Source: Acidobacteriaceae bacterium (lineage in GTDB: Bacteria; Acidobacteriota; Terriglobia; Terriglobales; Acidobacteriaceae). From it: a DNA stretch of 47,369 nucleotides. The stretch spans positions 1 to 47,369 of the forward strand of contig JASHNS010000055.1 of the NCBI GenBank assembly GCA_030041515.1, written 5' to 3'. The position numbers and the translations under genes were made by a program. The notes beneath the pieces are model-generated. The model saw only the letters and a list, made by a program, of their open reading frames with translations, searched no databases and had not been told where the DNA came from. Of this stretch, positions 40,019 through 46,798 are shown in pieces (the stretch's first letter is position 1; every line of letters begins with the position of its first letter).

Positions 40019-41311
40019 ATGGAATCCTTCTTCACCCGATACCGGAACGCCCTGGTGCTGATCACCGTGCTGCTGGCGCAGGTTATCGGCCTTGCCGTCC
40101 AGGTGCGCCGGCCGGGAACCAATCCGGGCGATAAGCAGGGCGTCCGCCTCATCCGCTCCTGGGTCATCGGCGTCGTCGCTCCCCCCGAGCGGCTTCTGCA
40201 CTGGACCGGCCTCAGTATCCGTGGCGTCTGGTCGGATTACATCGACCTCGTTCACGTCCGCCGCCAGAACCGGCGGCTCCGGGCGCAACTCGGCCAGGTC
40301 CGCCTCGAAGAAGACTCCCTTGCCGAAGACGCCCGTCAGGCCGTGCGCCTCCAGGCCCTCCTCGGTTTTCAGGAGAAGTACATCTACAAAACCGTCGCCG
40401 CCCAGGTCATCGGCACCTCCGGCACCGAGCAGTCCCACGTCCTTCTCATCGACAAGGGCGCCGGCAGCGGGCTCAAACCCGACATGCCTGTCATCACCCC
40501 AGACGGCATCGTCGGCAAAATCCGCGATGTCTTCGCCCACACCAGCCAGGTGCTGGAGATTTCCGACGAAACCAGTGGCGCCGGCGTCATCCTCGTCAAT
40601 ACGCGCATCGAGGGCGTGCTCACCGGCAATACCTGGGGCCAGCCTCAGATCGTCAATGTTTCCCCAGATGACCGCATCAAAGCCGGCGAACCCGTCATCA
40701 CCAGCGGCGGAGACGGCATTTTCCCTCGCGGGCTCGCCGTCGGCACCGTCGATCGTATCGCCCCCAACCCCGAGGGCACCCTCGTCAACGTCCTCGTCAA
40801 ACCCGCCGCCAACCTCTCCGCTCTCGAAGAAGTCCTCGTCATCACCAGCACCGGCAGCCAGATGCCGGTGCCGATGCAGCAGGACCTCACCCAGGCCGTT
40901 CGCACCGCCGACATTCTCGCTTCCCGTCTGCCCTCCGCCAACACGCCTGGCACGCCTCCGGCGCAGGCCAGCGGCGCCGCATCAGCCTCCGCCAGCGCCA
41001 ACACTTTGCCACCCGCTCCTCCTCCCCCACCGCCACCCATTCACCCTGATCGTTATTCAGCCGGGGGTGTTCCGCCCGCCTCCGACCTCACTCCCGGCCA
41101 GCAAATTACCTCCACGGCCGGCGGCACTGCGCCGATGCAAGCCCCGGGCCCCGCCCCAGCCAGCGCAGGCACCAGCACCGCCGCCTCGAAGAAGCGGGCC
41201 CCTTCGCCCCACACCAGGGGGACATCCCCGTCGCCCACCCGCCAGACCCCTCCCCACTCTGGTAACCCACCCGCCACGGAGCCGGCGCCCCAGCCGCAGG
41301 GAGGGCGTTGA
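40019..41311 (+). CDS. mreC: Rod-shape-determining protein MreC with long proline-rich tail
   Basis: 430 aa from the ATG at 40019 (TTG at 39992 is the alternative). One TM (about 10-28, LVLITVLLAQVIGLAVQV), a coiled coil (about 75-115, VRRQNRRLRAQLGQVRLEEDSLAEDARQ) and the MreC beta-domain (about 120-280: VIGTSGTEQSHVLLIDKGAGSGLKPDMPVITPDGIVGKI, IEGVLTGNTWGQPQIVNV, GEPVITSGGDGIFPRGLAVG). MreC links MreB to periplasmic PBP2. The last roughly 130 residues are a Pro/Ala/Ser-rich tail with runs such as PPAPPPPPPP, much longer than in typical MreC, and predicted to be disordered in the periplasm. Confidence 0.95.
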   Translation: MESFFTRYRNALVLITVLLAQVIGLAVQVRRPGTNPGDKQGVRLIRSWVIGVVAPPERLLHWTGLSIRGVWSDYIDLVHVRRQNRRLRAQLGQVRLEEDSLAEDARQAVRLQALLGFQEKYIYKTVAAQVIGTSGTEQSHVLLIDKGAGSGLKPDMPVITPDGIVGKIRDVFAHTSQVLEISDETSGAGVILVNTRIEGVLTGNTWGQPQIVNVSPDDRIKAGEPVITSGGDGIFPRGLAVGTVDRIAPNPEGTLVNVLVKPAANLSALEEVLVITSTGSQMPVPMQQDLTQAVRTADILASRLPSANTPGTPPAQASGAASASASANTLPPAPPPPPPPIHPDRYSAGGVPPASDLTPGQQITSTAGGTAPMQAPGPAPASAGTSTAASKKRAPSPHTRGTSPSPTRQTPPHSGNPPATEPAPQPQGGR

Positions 41312-41314
41312 CCG

Positions 41315-41833
41315 ATGCCCCTGCTTGCCTCGTCTCGCCATGAGGTCGGGACTCAGTCCCATCCCTGGGTGGTTTACGTACTCGCGCCCGTTCTCGCCAT
41401 CGGACTTCAGTCCTTTGTCTCGCTGCATTTTCCCGCCTTCGATCTTGTTGACCTCCCGCTGCTCGTTACCATCTATTACGCGATCACCCGCCGCGAACCC
41501 GTCAGCGCCACCGTCGTGGGCGCTCTCATGGGCATCGCTCAGGATGCCCTCACCCACCACCCTCTCGGCATCTTCGGCATCTGCAAGGCGATCATCGGGT
41601 ACATGGCGGCATCCCTGGGCGTCCGCCTCGATACCGAGAATCATGGCAGCCGCCTCCTCCTCATCTTTGGCTTCACTCTTGAACAGACCGCCATCTTTTG
41701 GCTGCTCCAGCGCAAGCTCCTCGGCCAGCCCTTCGCCTGGCACTGGATCCACGAACTCGTCCGTGCCGTCGTCGACTCTCTCGTCGGTGTCATCCTTTTT
41801 GCCCTGCTCGACCTGATCCGCAAGCGTGAGTAG
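41315..41833 (+). CDS. mreD: Rod-shape-determining protein MreD
   Basis: 172 aa, starting three bases after the mreC stop with GGAGG at about ten bases. Five hydrophobic segments are seen (about 18-36, 43-60, 64-84, 100-125 and 145-165). HPWVVYVLAPVLAIGLQSF, FDLVDLPLLVTIYYAI and GIAQDALTHHPLGIFGICKAIIGY fit MreD, in which G-x-x-x-D is conserved in the middle. MreD is the third member of the MreBCD complex. The genes for PBP2 (mrdA) and RodA, usually next, are absent; a TPR gene follows instead. Confidence 0.92.
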   Translation: MPLLASSRHEVGTQSHPWVVYVLAPVLAIGLQSFVSLHFPAFDLVDLPLLVTIYYAITRREPVSATVVGALMGIAQDALTHHPLGIFGICKAIIGYMAASLGVRLDTENHGSRLLLIFGFTLEQTAIFWLLQRKLLGQPFAWHWIHELVRAVVDSLVGVILFALLDLIRKRE

Positions 41834-42005
41834 CTGTGCCACCCTGTCGAAACCCGTGCCCCATCCTCCCTCCCGGGAAGGGAATCTCCCCGGGGGGTAC
41901 AATCGTCCTAAGGAAATGCGGCAGAAGTGTACGCCGCCATCAGCCGCATTCGCCGGGTCCAAACCGTCCAGGCGAAGGCCTTCCGGAACAGGAATTTCCC
42001 AGTCG

Positions 42006-44090
42006 ATGAAAAGTCTCTCGTACAGTCTCTTGCCGCTTTGCCTGGTGGCCGCTTTGCCCTTCGCATCGCTGGCACAGTCTCAGAAATCGGCCCCGCCCAC
42101 CCAGCCGCCCGCCCAGCAATCTTCCGCCGATACCGGCAATGCCTACTACCACTACATGCTCTCCCACGAGTATGAGGAGATGGCTCAGACCTACGGCAAC
42201 AGCGACTACGCCACCCGCGCAATCGAAGAGTACAAGATGGCGCTCAACGACGACCCCTCGTCGAAATACCTCAACAGCCATCTCGCCGACCTCTACTTCG
42301 CTACCGGCCACATCCGCGAAGCCATTGAAGCGGCCCAAAATCAGATCGCAAAGAACCCCGGCGATCTCGAAGCTCACCGCCTCCTCGCTGAGGTCTATTT
42401 GCGCTCCCTCAGCAACAATGAGCAGTCCGACGTCGCCGGTCAGATGATGAAGCTGGCCATCGCTGAGTACGAGAAAATCGTTCAGCTCGCCCCAAACTCC
42501 CTCGACGACCACCTCATGCTCGCCCGCCTCTACGCGGCCGATCGCGACAACGCCAAAGCTGAAGACCAACTCGCCGCCGCCCGCCGGATCAATCCCGGTT
42601 CCGAACAGACTGCGCTGATTGCCAGCCGCTTTTATACCGATAGCGGCGAGCCTCAGAAAGCCATCGATGTGCTCAAATCCCTTCCCCCGGATGACCAGAC
42701 CGCCCGCACGGAATACCAGCTGGGGACCACCTACGATCAGATGAAGGATCAAAGCGACGCCGTCGCCGCCTTCCGCCAGGCCCTGACTCTGGAGCCCGAC
42801 AACCTCGATGTCGAGAAGGCACTCGCCCAGGACCTTGTCGCCACCAACCAGGCGCAGGACGCACTCAAAGCCTGGCAGGACGTCGCCGCCGGCGACCCCA
42901 CTGACGCCGACGCATGGGGACAGATCGCACAGATCGAGCAGGCCAACAACCAGTTTTCCGCTGCTCTCACCGCCGTCCGCAAGGCGCGTGACCTTGACTC
43001 TTCCAACCTGGAGTACCAGTTCCAGGAAGCCACCATCGACGACGCCCTCGGTCATCTGGATGATGCGGTGAAGGTTTACAGCCAGTTAGCCAATGCCACC
43101 CAGCACCCCAGCGGCGTCTACTCCGATCGGGAAAAAAGCAATTACGCGCTTGTCCTCGATCGCCTCGCTCAGGTCTACCGCGAGCAGTGCCGCCCGGATC
43201 AGGCCGTTGCCGCCTACCAGAAACAAGCTTCTCTCGGTGGCGCGTATCAGGAAGAGGCCTATGACCAGGAAGTCGAAACCTGGCGCGAGGCCCACCAGTA
43301 CGACAAAGCGGTCAGCACCGCCCAGGAAGCCGTCCAGAAGCAGCCCAGGAGCCTCGACGCGAAGCTCACCCTCGCCCGCCAGCTCGCCGATACAGGCCAC
43401 GCGGATCAGGGCGTCGCCATGGCGAAGGATCTCGTCGCCGCCAACCCCAAAAATCTCGAGGCCTATTACCAGCTGGCGCAGATCTACACCGACCTGCGCA
43501 AATGGAAGGACGCCGCCGACGTCCTCAATGCCGCCCAAAAGCAGGCCCCCGGGAAGGACGATCAGATGATGGTCGACTTTCAGCGGGCCATGATGGAAGA
43601 CCGCGCGAAGCACTACGACGCTGCTGAAGCGGATTTCCAGAAGGTCCTGGCCGCGGATCCTGACAACGCACTCACTCTCAATAATTACGGCTTCATGCTC
43701 GCCGACCGCGGCGTCGATCTCGATCAGGCGCTCGCCATGATCCAGAAGGCGGTCAAGCTTGAGCCCACCAATTATGCCTACCTTGACTCGCTCGGCTGGA
43801 CCTACTATCGCCTCGGCCAATATGCCCAGGCCCAGGAGAATCTCGAGCGCGCCATATCCCGCGACAGCGACGATCCCACCGTCCACGAGCACCTCGGCGA
43901 CGTCTATGAAAAAACTGGACGCCTGAAGGATGCGGCGGCGCAGTGGGAACTCTCGCTCAACGAGTTCGCCCACACCGTCCAGGCCGATATGGATCCCGGC
44001 GAAGAGGCGAAGGTCCAGAAGAAACTCGACAGCGCCCGCGTGCGCCTCGCGAAGGAATCCAATAACACTCCCCCCACCAAACCCGAGTAG
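42006..44090 (+). CDS. Large exported TPR protein
   Basis: 694 aa from the ATG at 42006 (AGGAA lies about 12 bases upstream; the frame to 41826 is open but not coding-like). A signal peptide (MKSLSYSLLPLCLVAALPFASLAQ) leads to a short Pro/Gln/Ser linker and then some 14-15 tetratricopeptide-type repeats filling residues 45-680, for example YATRAIEEYKMALNDDPSSKYLNSHLADLYFATGHIREAIEAA and NYAYLDSLGWTYYRLGQYAQAQENLERAI. No enzyme domain is visible. As a secreted or periplasmic scaffold in the place where mrdA and rodA normally lie, it may serve envelope assembly, but that is inference from position. A TACAAT box at 41898-41903 may start its transcription. It is followed by a duplicated terminator. 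Confidence 0.85.
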   Translation: MKSLSYSLLPLCLVAALPFASLAQSQKSAPPTQPPAQQSSADTGNAYYHYMLSHEYEEMAQTYGNSDYATRAIEEYKMALNDDPSSKYLNSHLADLYFATGHIREAIEAAQNQIAKNPGDLEAHRLLAEVYLRSLSNNEQSDVAGQMMKLAIAEYEKIVQLAPNSLDDHLMLARLYAADRDNAKAEDQLAAARRINPGSEQTALIASRFYTDSGEPQKAIDVLKSLPPDDQTARTEYQLGTTYDQMKDQSDAVAAFRQALTLEPDNLDVEKALAQDLVATNQAQDALKAWQDVAAGDPTDADAWGQIAQIEQANNQFSAALTAVRKARDLDSSNLEYQFQEATIDDALGHLDDAVKVYSQLANATQHPSGVYSDREKSNYALVLDRLAQVYREQCRPDQAVAAYQKQASLGGAYQEEAYDQEVETWREAHQYDKAVSTAQEAVQKQPRSLDAKLTLARQLADTGHADQGVAMAKDLVAANPKNLEAYYQLAQIYTDLRKWKDAADVLNAAQKQAPGKDDQMMVDFQRAMMEDRAKHYDAAEADFQKVLAADPDNALTLNNYGFMLADRGVDLDQALAMIQKAVKLEPTNYAYLDSLGWTYYRLGQYAQAQENLERAISRDSDDPTVHEHLGDVYEKTGRLKDAAAQWELSLNEFAHTVQADMDPGEEAKVQKKLDSARVRLAKESNNTPPTKPE

Positions 44091-44110
44091 CGCAACACTG
44101 CCGGCTGGCT

Positions 44111-44167
44111 AACCGCCTCTTCGCAGGCCGTTTTTTCGCTAACCGGTTCTTCGCCAACCGGTTTTTT
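44111..44167 (+). terminator. Two tandem, similar intrinsic terminators
   Basis: Unit 1 (44111-44136): AACCGCC, loop TCTTCGCA and GGCCGTT (one C-C mismatch), then TTTT. Unit 2 (44141-44167): AACCGGTT, loop CTTCGCC and AACCGGTT (perfect 8 bp), then TTTT. The two units share AACCG, TCTTCGC and CCG(G)TTTTTT in the same order at a 30-base period, so they look like a duplication. They end the TPR transcript just before dgt. Confidence 0.8.
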
Positions 44168-44174
44168 GCTGACA

Positions 44175-44180
44175 TACACT
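44175..44180 (+). promoter_or_regulatory. -10 box (TACACT) six bases before the dgt ATG
   Basis: TACACT, then GTTCCC, then ATG at 44187. Transcription would start at or beside the start codon. It lies right after the tandem terminator, so dgt needs its own promoter. No convincing -35 box is found at 16-18 bases. Confidence 0.45.
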
Positions 44181-44186
44181 GTTCCC

Positions 44187-45335
44187 ATGCCGGCGATCGA
44201 CGCTCTGCCTGCCGCCTGTGCCGTCCCCAATCACGGTTCATTGAGCCGACGCGCCGTCGACGAGCCGGCGCATCCTTATCGCACTCCTTTTCAGCGCGAC
44301 GTCGGCCGCATCCTCCACGCTCGCGCCTTCCGCCGTCTCGCCGGCAAAACCCAGGTCTTTACCGAGCGCGCGTCCGATCACTTCCGCAGCCGCCTCACCC
44401 ACACCCTCGAGGTGACGCAGATTGCCCGCACCGTCGCTCGCGCCCTCGGCCTCAACGAAGACCTCACCGAAGCCCTCGCCCTCGCCCACGACCTCGGCCA
44501 TCCGCCCTTCGGCCACGCGGGCGAACGCGCCCTCGACAATGCTCTCCAGGAGTACGGCCTCCGTTTCGACCACAACCTCCACGCCCTCCGCATCGTCGAG
44601 TATTTCGAGAACCGCCATCTCGAGTTTCGTGGCCTCAACCTCACCCTCGCCGTGCGCGAAGGCATCATCAAGCACTCGCGCGACTACTCCGCTGCCGATC
44701 ATCCGGAATTGGCCGAGTACTTCCTCAACGAGCGTCCGCCGCTGGAAGCGCAGCTGATCGACTGGGCCGACGAGATCGCCTGGCTCACCGCCGACCTCGA
44801 TGACGGCGTCGAAGCCGAAATCCTCACCATCGGCGACATCCGCGGCGGCGTCACCCTGGTTGAGCGTCACTTTGCCCAGCTTCGAACCAGCTATCCCGCC
44901 GCCCCGGAAAAACTCCTGTTGCAGGAGTCTCTCAAGCTGATGCTCAACTCTCTTGTTGACGATCTCATCGCGGAAACATCCCGCCAGGCCAAAGGCATCG
45001 CGAACCTTGAGGGCGTCCGCAGCGCCCAGCGCCGGCTCGCCGGATTTTCTCCTGAAATGGAGCGGCTGCGTCGCGAAGCCAAAGAATATCTCTATCAAAA
45101 TCTGTACCTTTGCCACGAGCTGGAAAACGGCCACCGCCAGGCCGAAACCGTCATCGGAGACCTCTTTTCCGCGTGGATGTCCGAGCCGTGGAAGCTCCCG
45201 CCCGCCTATGCGCAGCAAGTCGCGCGCGAAGGCGCCCCACGCGTCATCGCCGACTATATTGCCGGAATGACAGACCATTTCATCCTCCAGCTGCATCGAA
45301 GCGAGAGTAAGGCCGCCGTCCCTGAGCGGGACTGA
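44187..45335 (+). CDS. dgt: dGTPase-like HD-domain triphosphohydrolase
   Basis: 382 aa from the ATG at 44187 (a TTG seven codons upstream lies inside the terminator T tract and is unlikely). The N-terminus YRTPFQRDVGRILHARAFRRLAGKTQVF is typical of dNTP triphosphohydrolases. The HD metal site is complete: SRLTHTLEVTQIARTVARAL (His72), ALALAHDLGHPPFGHAGE (His101, Asp102), with a later Asp in IDWADEIAWLTADLDD. Enzymes of this family release triphosphate from dGTP or other dNTPs and help to set nucleotide pools. The length matches the short bacterial subfamily and not E. coli Dgt, so substrate preference may differ. A leaderless transcript is suggested by the TACACT six bases upstream and absence of a ribosome site. 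Confidence 0.92.
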   Translation: MPAIDALPAACAVPNHGSLSRRAVDEPAHPYRTPFQRDVGRILHARAFRRLAGKTQVFTERASDHFRSRLTHTLEVTQIARTVARALGLNEDLTEALALAHDLGHPPFGHAGERALDNALQEYGLRFDHNLHALRIVEYFENRHLEFRGLNLTLAVREGIIKHSRDYSAADHPELAEYFLNERPPLEAQLIDWADEIAWLTADLDDGVEAEILTIGDIRGGVTLVERHFAQLRTSYPAAPEKLLLQESLKLMLNSLVDDLIAETSRQAKGIANLEGVRSAQRRLAGFSPEMERLRREAKEYLYQNLYLCHELENGHRQAETVIGDLFSAWMSEPWKLPPAYAQQVAREGAPRVIADYIAGMTDHFILQLHRSESKAAVPERD

Positions 45336-45405
45336 GCCTTGCGCGTCGCCAGCCGCGGATTTCCCCCAAAACCAGGCCGGAACGGGACGCTGGAGGTTTG
45401 TTCCA

Positions 45406-45690
45406 ATGGCTTTTCTTGCTGCACACGCCTGGGTCCGCTTTGCCACAGGCCTGATCGCCGGCTGTTGGCTCGGTGCTTTCATTGGTGCTGCCGTGGCGCT
45501 GCTCTTCGCCAGCCGCCGCATTCGGCAACTCGAAACCGCCAACATGCTGTTGCGCGTGAAGCTGCGCTCCAAAGAAAAGCCGCAGCGCACGGGCACGGGT
45601 GGCGCAGGACCTGTCCTGGTCATTCCCCCACGCGAAACCAATCGCCCTGCCAGCGCGCCTGTCACCCGCTTCGCCAGCGGCGACCGCTAA
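45406..45690 (+). CDS. Small membrane protein with short coiled coil
   Basis: 94 aa. A hydrophobic stretch (about 11-34, FATGLIAGCWLGAFIGAAVALLFA) with small residues could be one long or two short TM helices. It is followed by SRRIRQLETANMLLRVKLRSKEK, a basic short coiled coil, and a polar tail. GGAGG lies nine bases before the ATG, which supports translation. It resembles small bitopic proteins that associate with the division or envelope machinery, but no family is recognised. It follows dgt by 70 bases. Confidence 0.6.
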   Translation: MAFLAAHAWVRFATGLIAGCWLGAFIGAAVALLFASRRIRQLETANMLLRVKLRSKEKPQRTGTGGAGPVLVIPPRETNRPASAPVTRFASGDR

Positions 45691-45735
45691 GCTACCTCGG
45701 GTGCCGGGGCCCCCACGTCCTGGCCGGAGCGAGCC

Positions 45736-45772
45736 GGGTGCTCCACCTCTGCCTGACTTTGGCAGAAGTGGG
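45736..45772 (+). repeat. GGGTGCYCC intergenic hairpin, best-preserved copy
   Basis: GGGTGCTCCACCTCTGCC, loop TGACTTT, GGCAGAAGTGGG. CCAC(C)TCTGCC pairs with GGCAGA(A)GTGG, ten pairs with one mismatch, and is followed by AAAGCAAGACCCCC. A second GGGTGCC-type start lies just upstream (45702), in GGGTGCCGGGGCCCCCACG. Confidence 0.7.
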
Positions 45773-45827
45773 AAAGCAAGACCCCCAACCCGCCGCTGGG
45801 TGCCGCGCAGCGGCACGACGGTAGAAG

Positions 45828-45918
45828 CCCCGGCCTTCAGGCCGGGGAACCGATCCTGAGAGAGAGAAGCGCCTTCAGGCGCGGAGCGTTGTATCAGGGC
45901 ACGACCTTCAGCCGTCCC
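45828..45918. repeat. Row of three hairpins with TTCA loops
   Basis: Hairpin 1: CCCCGGCC-TTCA-GGCCGGGG (45828-45847, perfect 8 bp). Hairpin 2: GCGCC-TTCA-GGCGC (45869-45882, perfect 5 bp). Hairpin 3: GGGCACGAC-CTTCA-GCCGTCCC (45897-45918, with a bulge and one mismatch). All share CTTCAG and lie within 91 bases of intergenic DNA, like REP/BIME clusters. Confidence 0.75.
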
Positions 45919-45981
45919 GAAAAGGCTCCTTAAGATGACCGCGCTTCAGCCCATGCGAGCCCTCTTTGCTACGCTGGCACC

Positions 45982-46689
45982 ATGAAGAAACTTCTCCTCT
46001 CCTGGAGCAGCGGCAAAGACAGCGCCTGGGCCCTTCACCGCCTCCGTCAACAAGGCGACTACGAAATCGCCGGCCTCCTCACCACCCTCAACGCCGCCTT
46101 CGACCGCGTCGCCATGCACAGCACTCGCCGCGCCCTCCTCGAAGCCCAGGCCGCGGCCGCTGGATTGCCTCTGACCATCGTCCCGCTCCCCTGGCCCTGC
46201 TCCAACGAGCAATACGAAGCCGCCATGAGCGCCGTCTGCGCCGAGGCCGTCGCCAACGGCATCGAAGCCATCGCCTTCGGCGACCTCTTCCTCGAAGGCA
46301 TCCGCCAATACCGCATCGACAAGCTGCGCGGCACCGGTCTCCAGCCCGTCTTTCCCGTCTGGGGTCCTCCTGAGGCCACGCGCTCTCTCGCCGAGGAGAT
46401 GATCGCCGGCGGCCTGCGCGCCCGCCTCGTCTGCGTCGATCCCAAAAAATTTCCCGGCTGCGATCCCGCCAAATTCGCCGGCCGCGACTTCGACGCGGCT
46501 CTGCTCCGCGATCTCCCGCCCACCGTCGATCCCTGCGGCGAAAATGGCGAGTTTCACACCGCCGTCTATGCCGGACCGATGTTCCGCGAGCCCATCCCCG
46601 TCGAATCCGGCGAGATCGTCCAGCGCGACGGCTTCATCTTTGCCGACCTGCGTGTAGCTAGCACTCACCCGTCACCGGTTTGCGTTTGA
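45982..46689 (+). CDS. DUF71-type PP-loop ATPase (diphthine-ammonia-ligase-like)
   Basis: 235 aa. The PP-loop SSGKDS is at 9-14. AFGDLFLEGIRQYR (about 98-111) and the C-terminal ENGEFHTAVYAGPMF (187-201) are hallmarks of the DUF71/MJ0570 family. In archaea and eukaryotes its relatives amidate diphthine on EF-2. Bacteria have no diphthamide, so the bacterial substrate is unknown; an ATP-dependent amidation or thiolation of a small molecule or cofactor precursor is a guess. No ribosome site is clear; a weak TACGCT lies six bases before the ATG. Flanked on both sides by hairpin repeats. Confidence 0.9.
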   Translation: MKKLLLSWSSGKDSAWALHRLRQQGDYEIAGLLTTLNAAFDRVAMHSTRRALLEAQAAAAGLPLTIVPLPWPCSNEQYEAAMSAVCAEAVANGIEAIAFGDLFLEGIRQYRIDKLRGTGLQPVFPVWGPPEATRSLAEEMIAGGLRARLVCVDPKKFPGCDPAKFAGRDFDAALLRDLPPTVDPCGENGEFHTAVYAGPMFREPIPVESGEIVQRDGFIFADLRVASTHPSPVCV

Positions 46690-46693
46690 CGCC

Positions 46694-46737
46694 GGGGCGC
46701 CCCACCCGTATCGCCCGCCGTTGGCGATAAGGGGGGT
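46694..46737 (+). repeat. GGGTGCCCC-type intergenic hairpin after the DUF71 gene
   Basis: GGGGCGCCCCACCCGTATCGCC, loop CGCCGTT and GGCGATAAGGGGGG. TATCGCC pairs perfectly with GGCGATA and the stem extends through CCC/GGG with mismatches. It begins five bases after the DUF71 stop codon. Confidence 0.6.
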
Positions 46738-46756
46738 CTGACAGGACCCCATCGCG

Positions 46757-46798
46757 CTGACTACCGACCACTGATTACTGATCACTGACTACCGACGA
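46757..46798 (+). repeat. Tandem heptamer array, six units
   Basis: CTGACTA, CCGACCA, CTGATTA, CTGATCA, CTGACTA, CCGACGA: six consecutive seven-base units with consensus CYGAYYA. The array runs over the stop codon of the minus-strand gene (46775-46777), so the last residues of that protein (SSVVSDQ) are encoded by repeats. Confidence 0.75.

Noticed and set aside
40092-41816. 574-residue plus-strand frame within mreC and mreD
   Set aside because: Ser/Pro-rich product in the wrong frame of two well-recognised genes.
45339-45824. 161-residue frame overlapping the small membrane protein
   Set aside because: Its product is Arg/Cys/Pro-rich without features and runs into the repeat region, whereas the overlapping 94-residue frame has a strong ribosome site and a clear TM segment.
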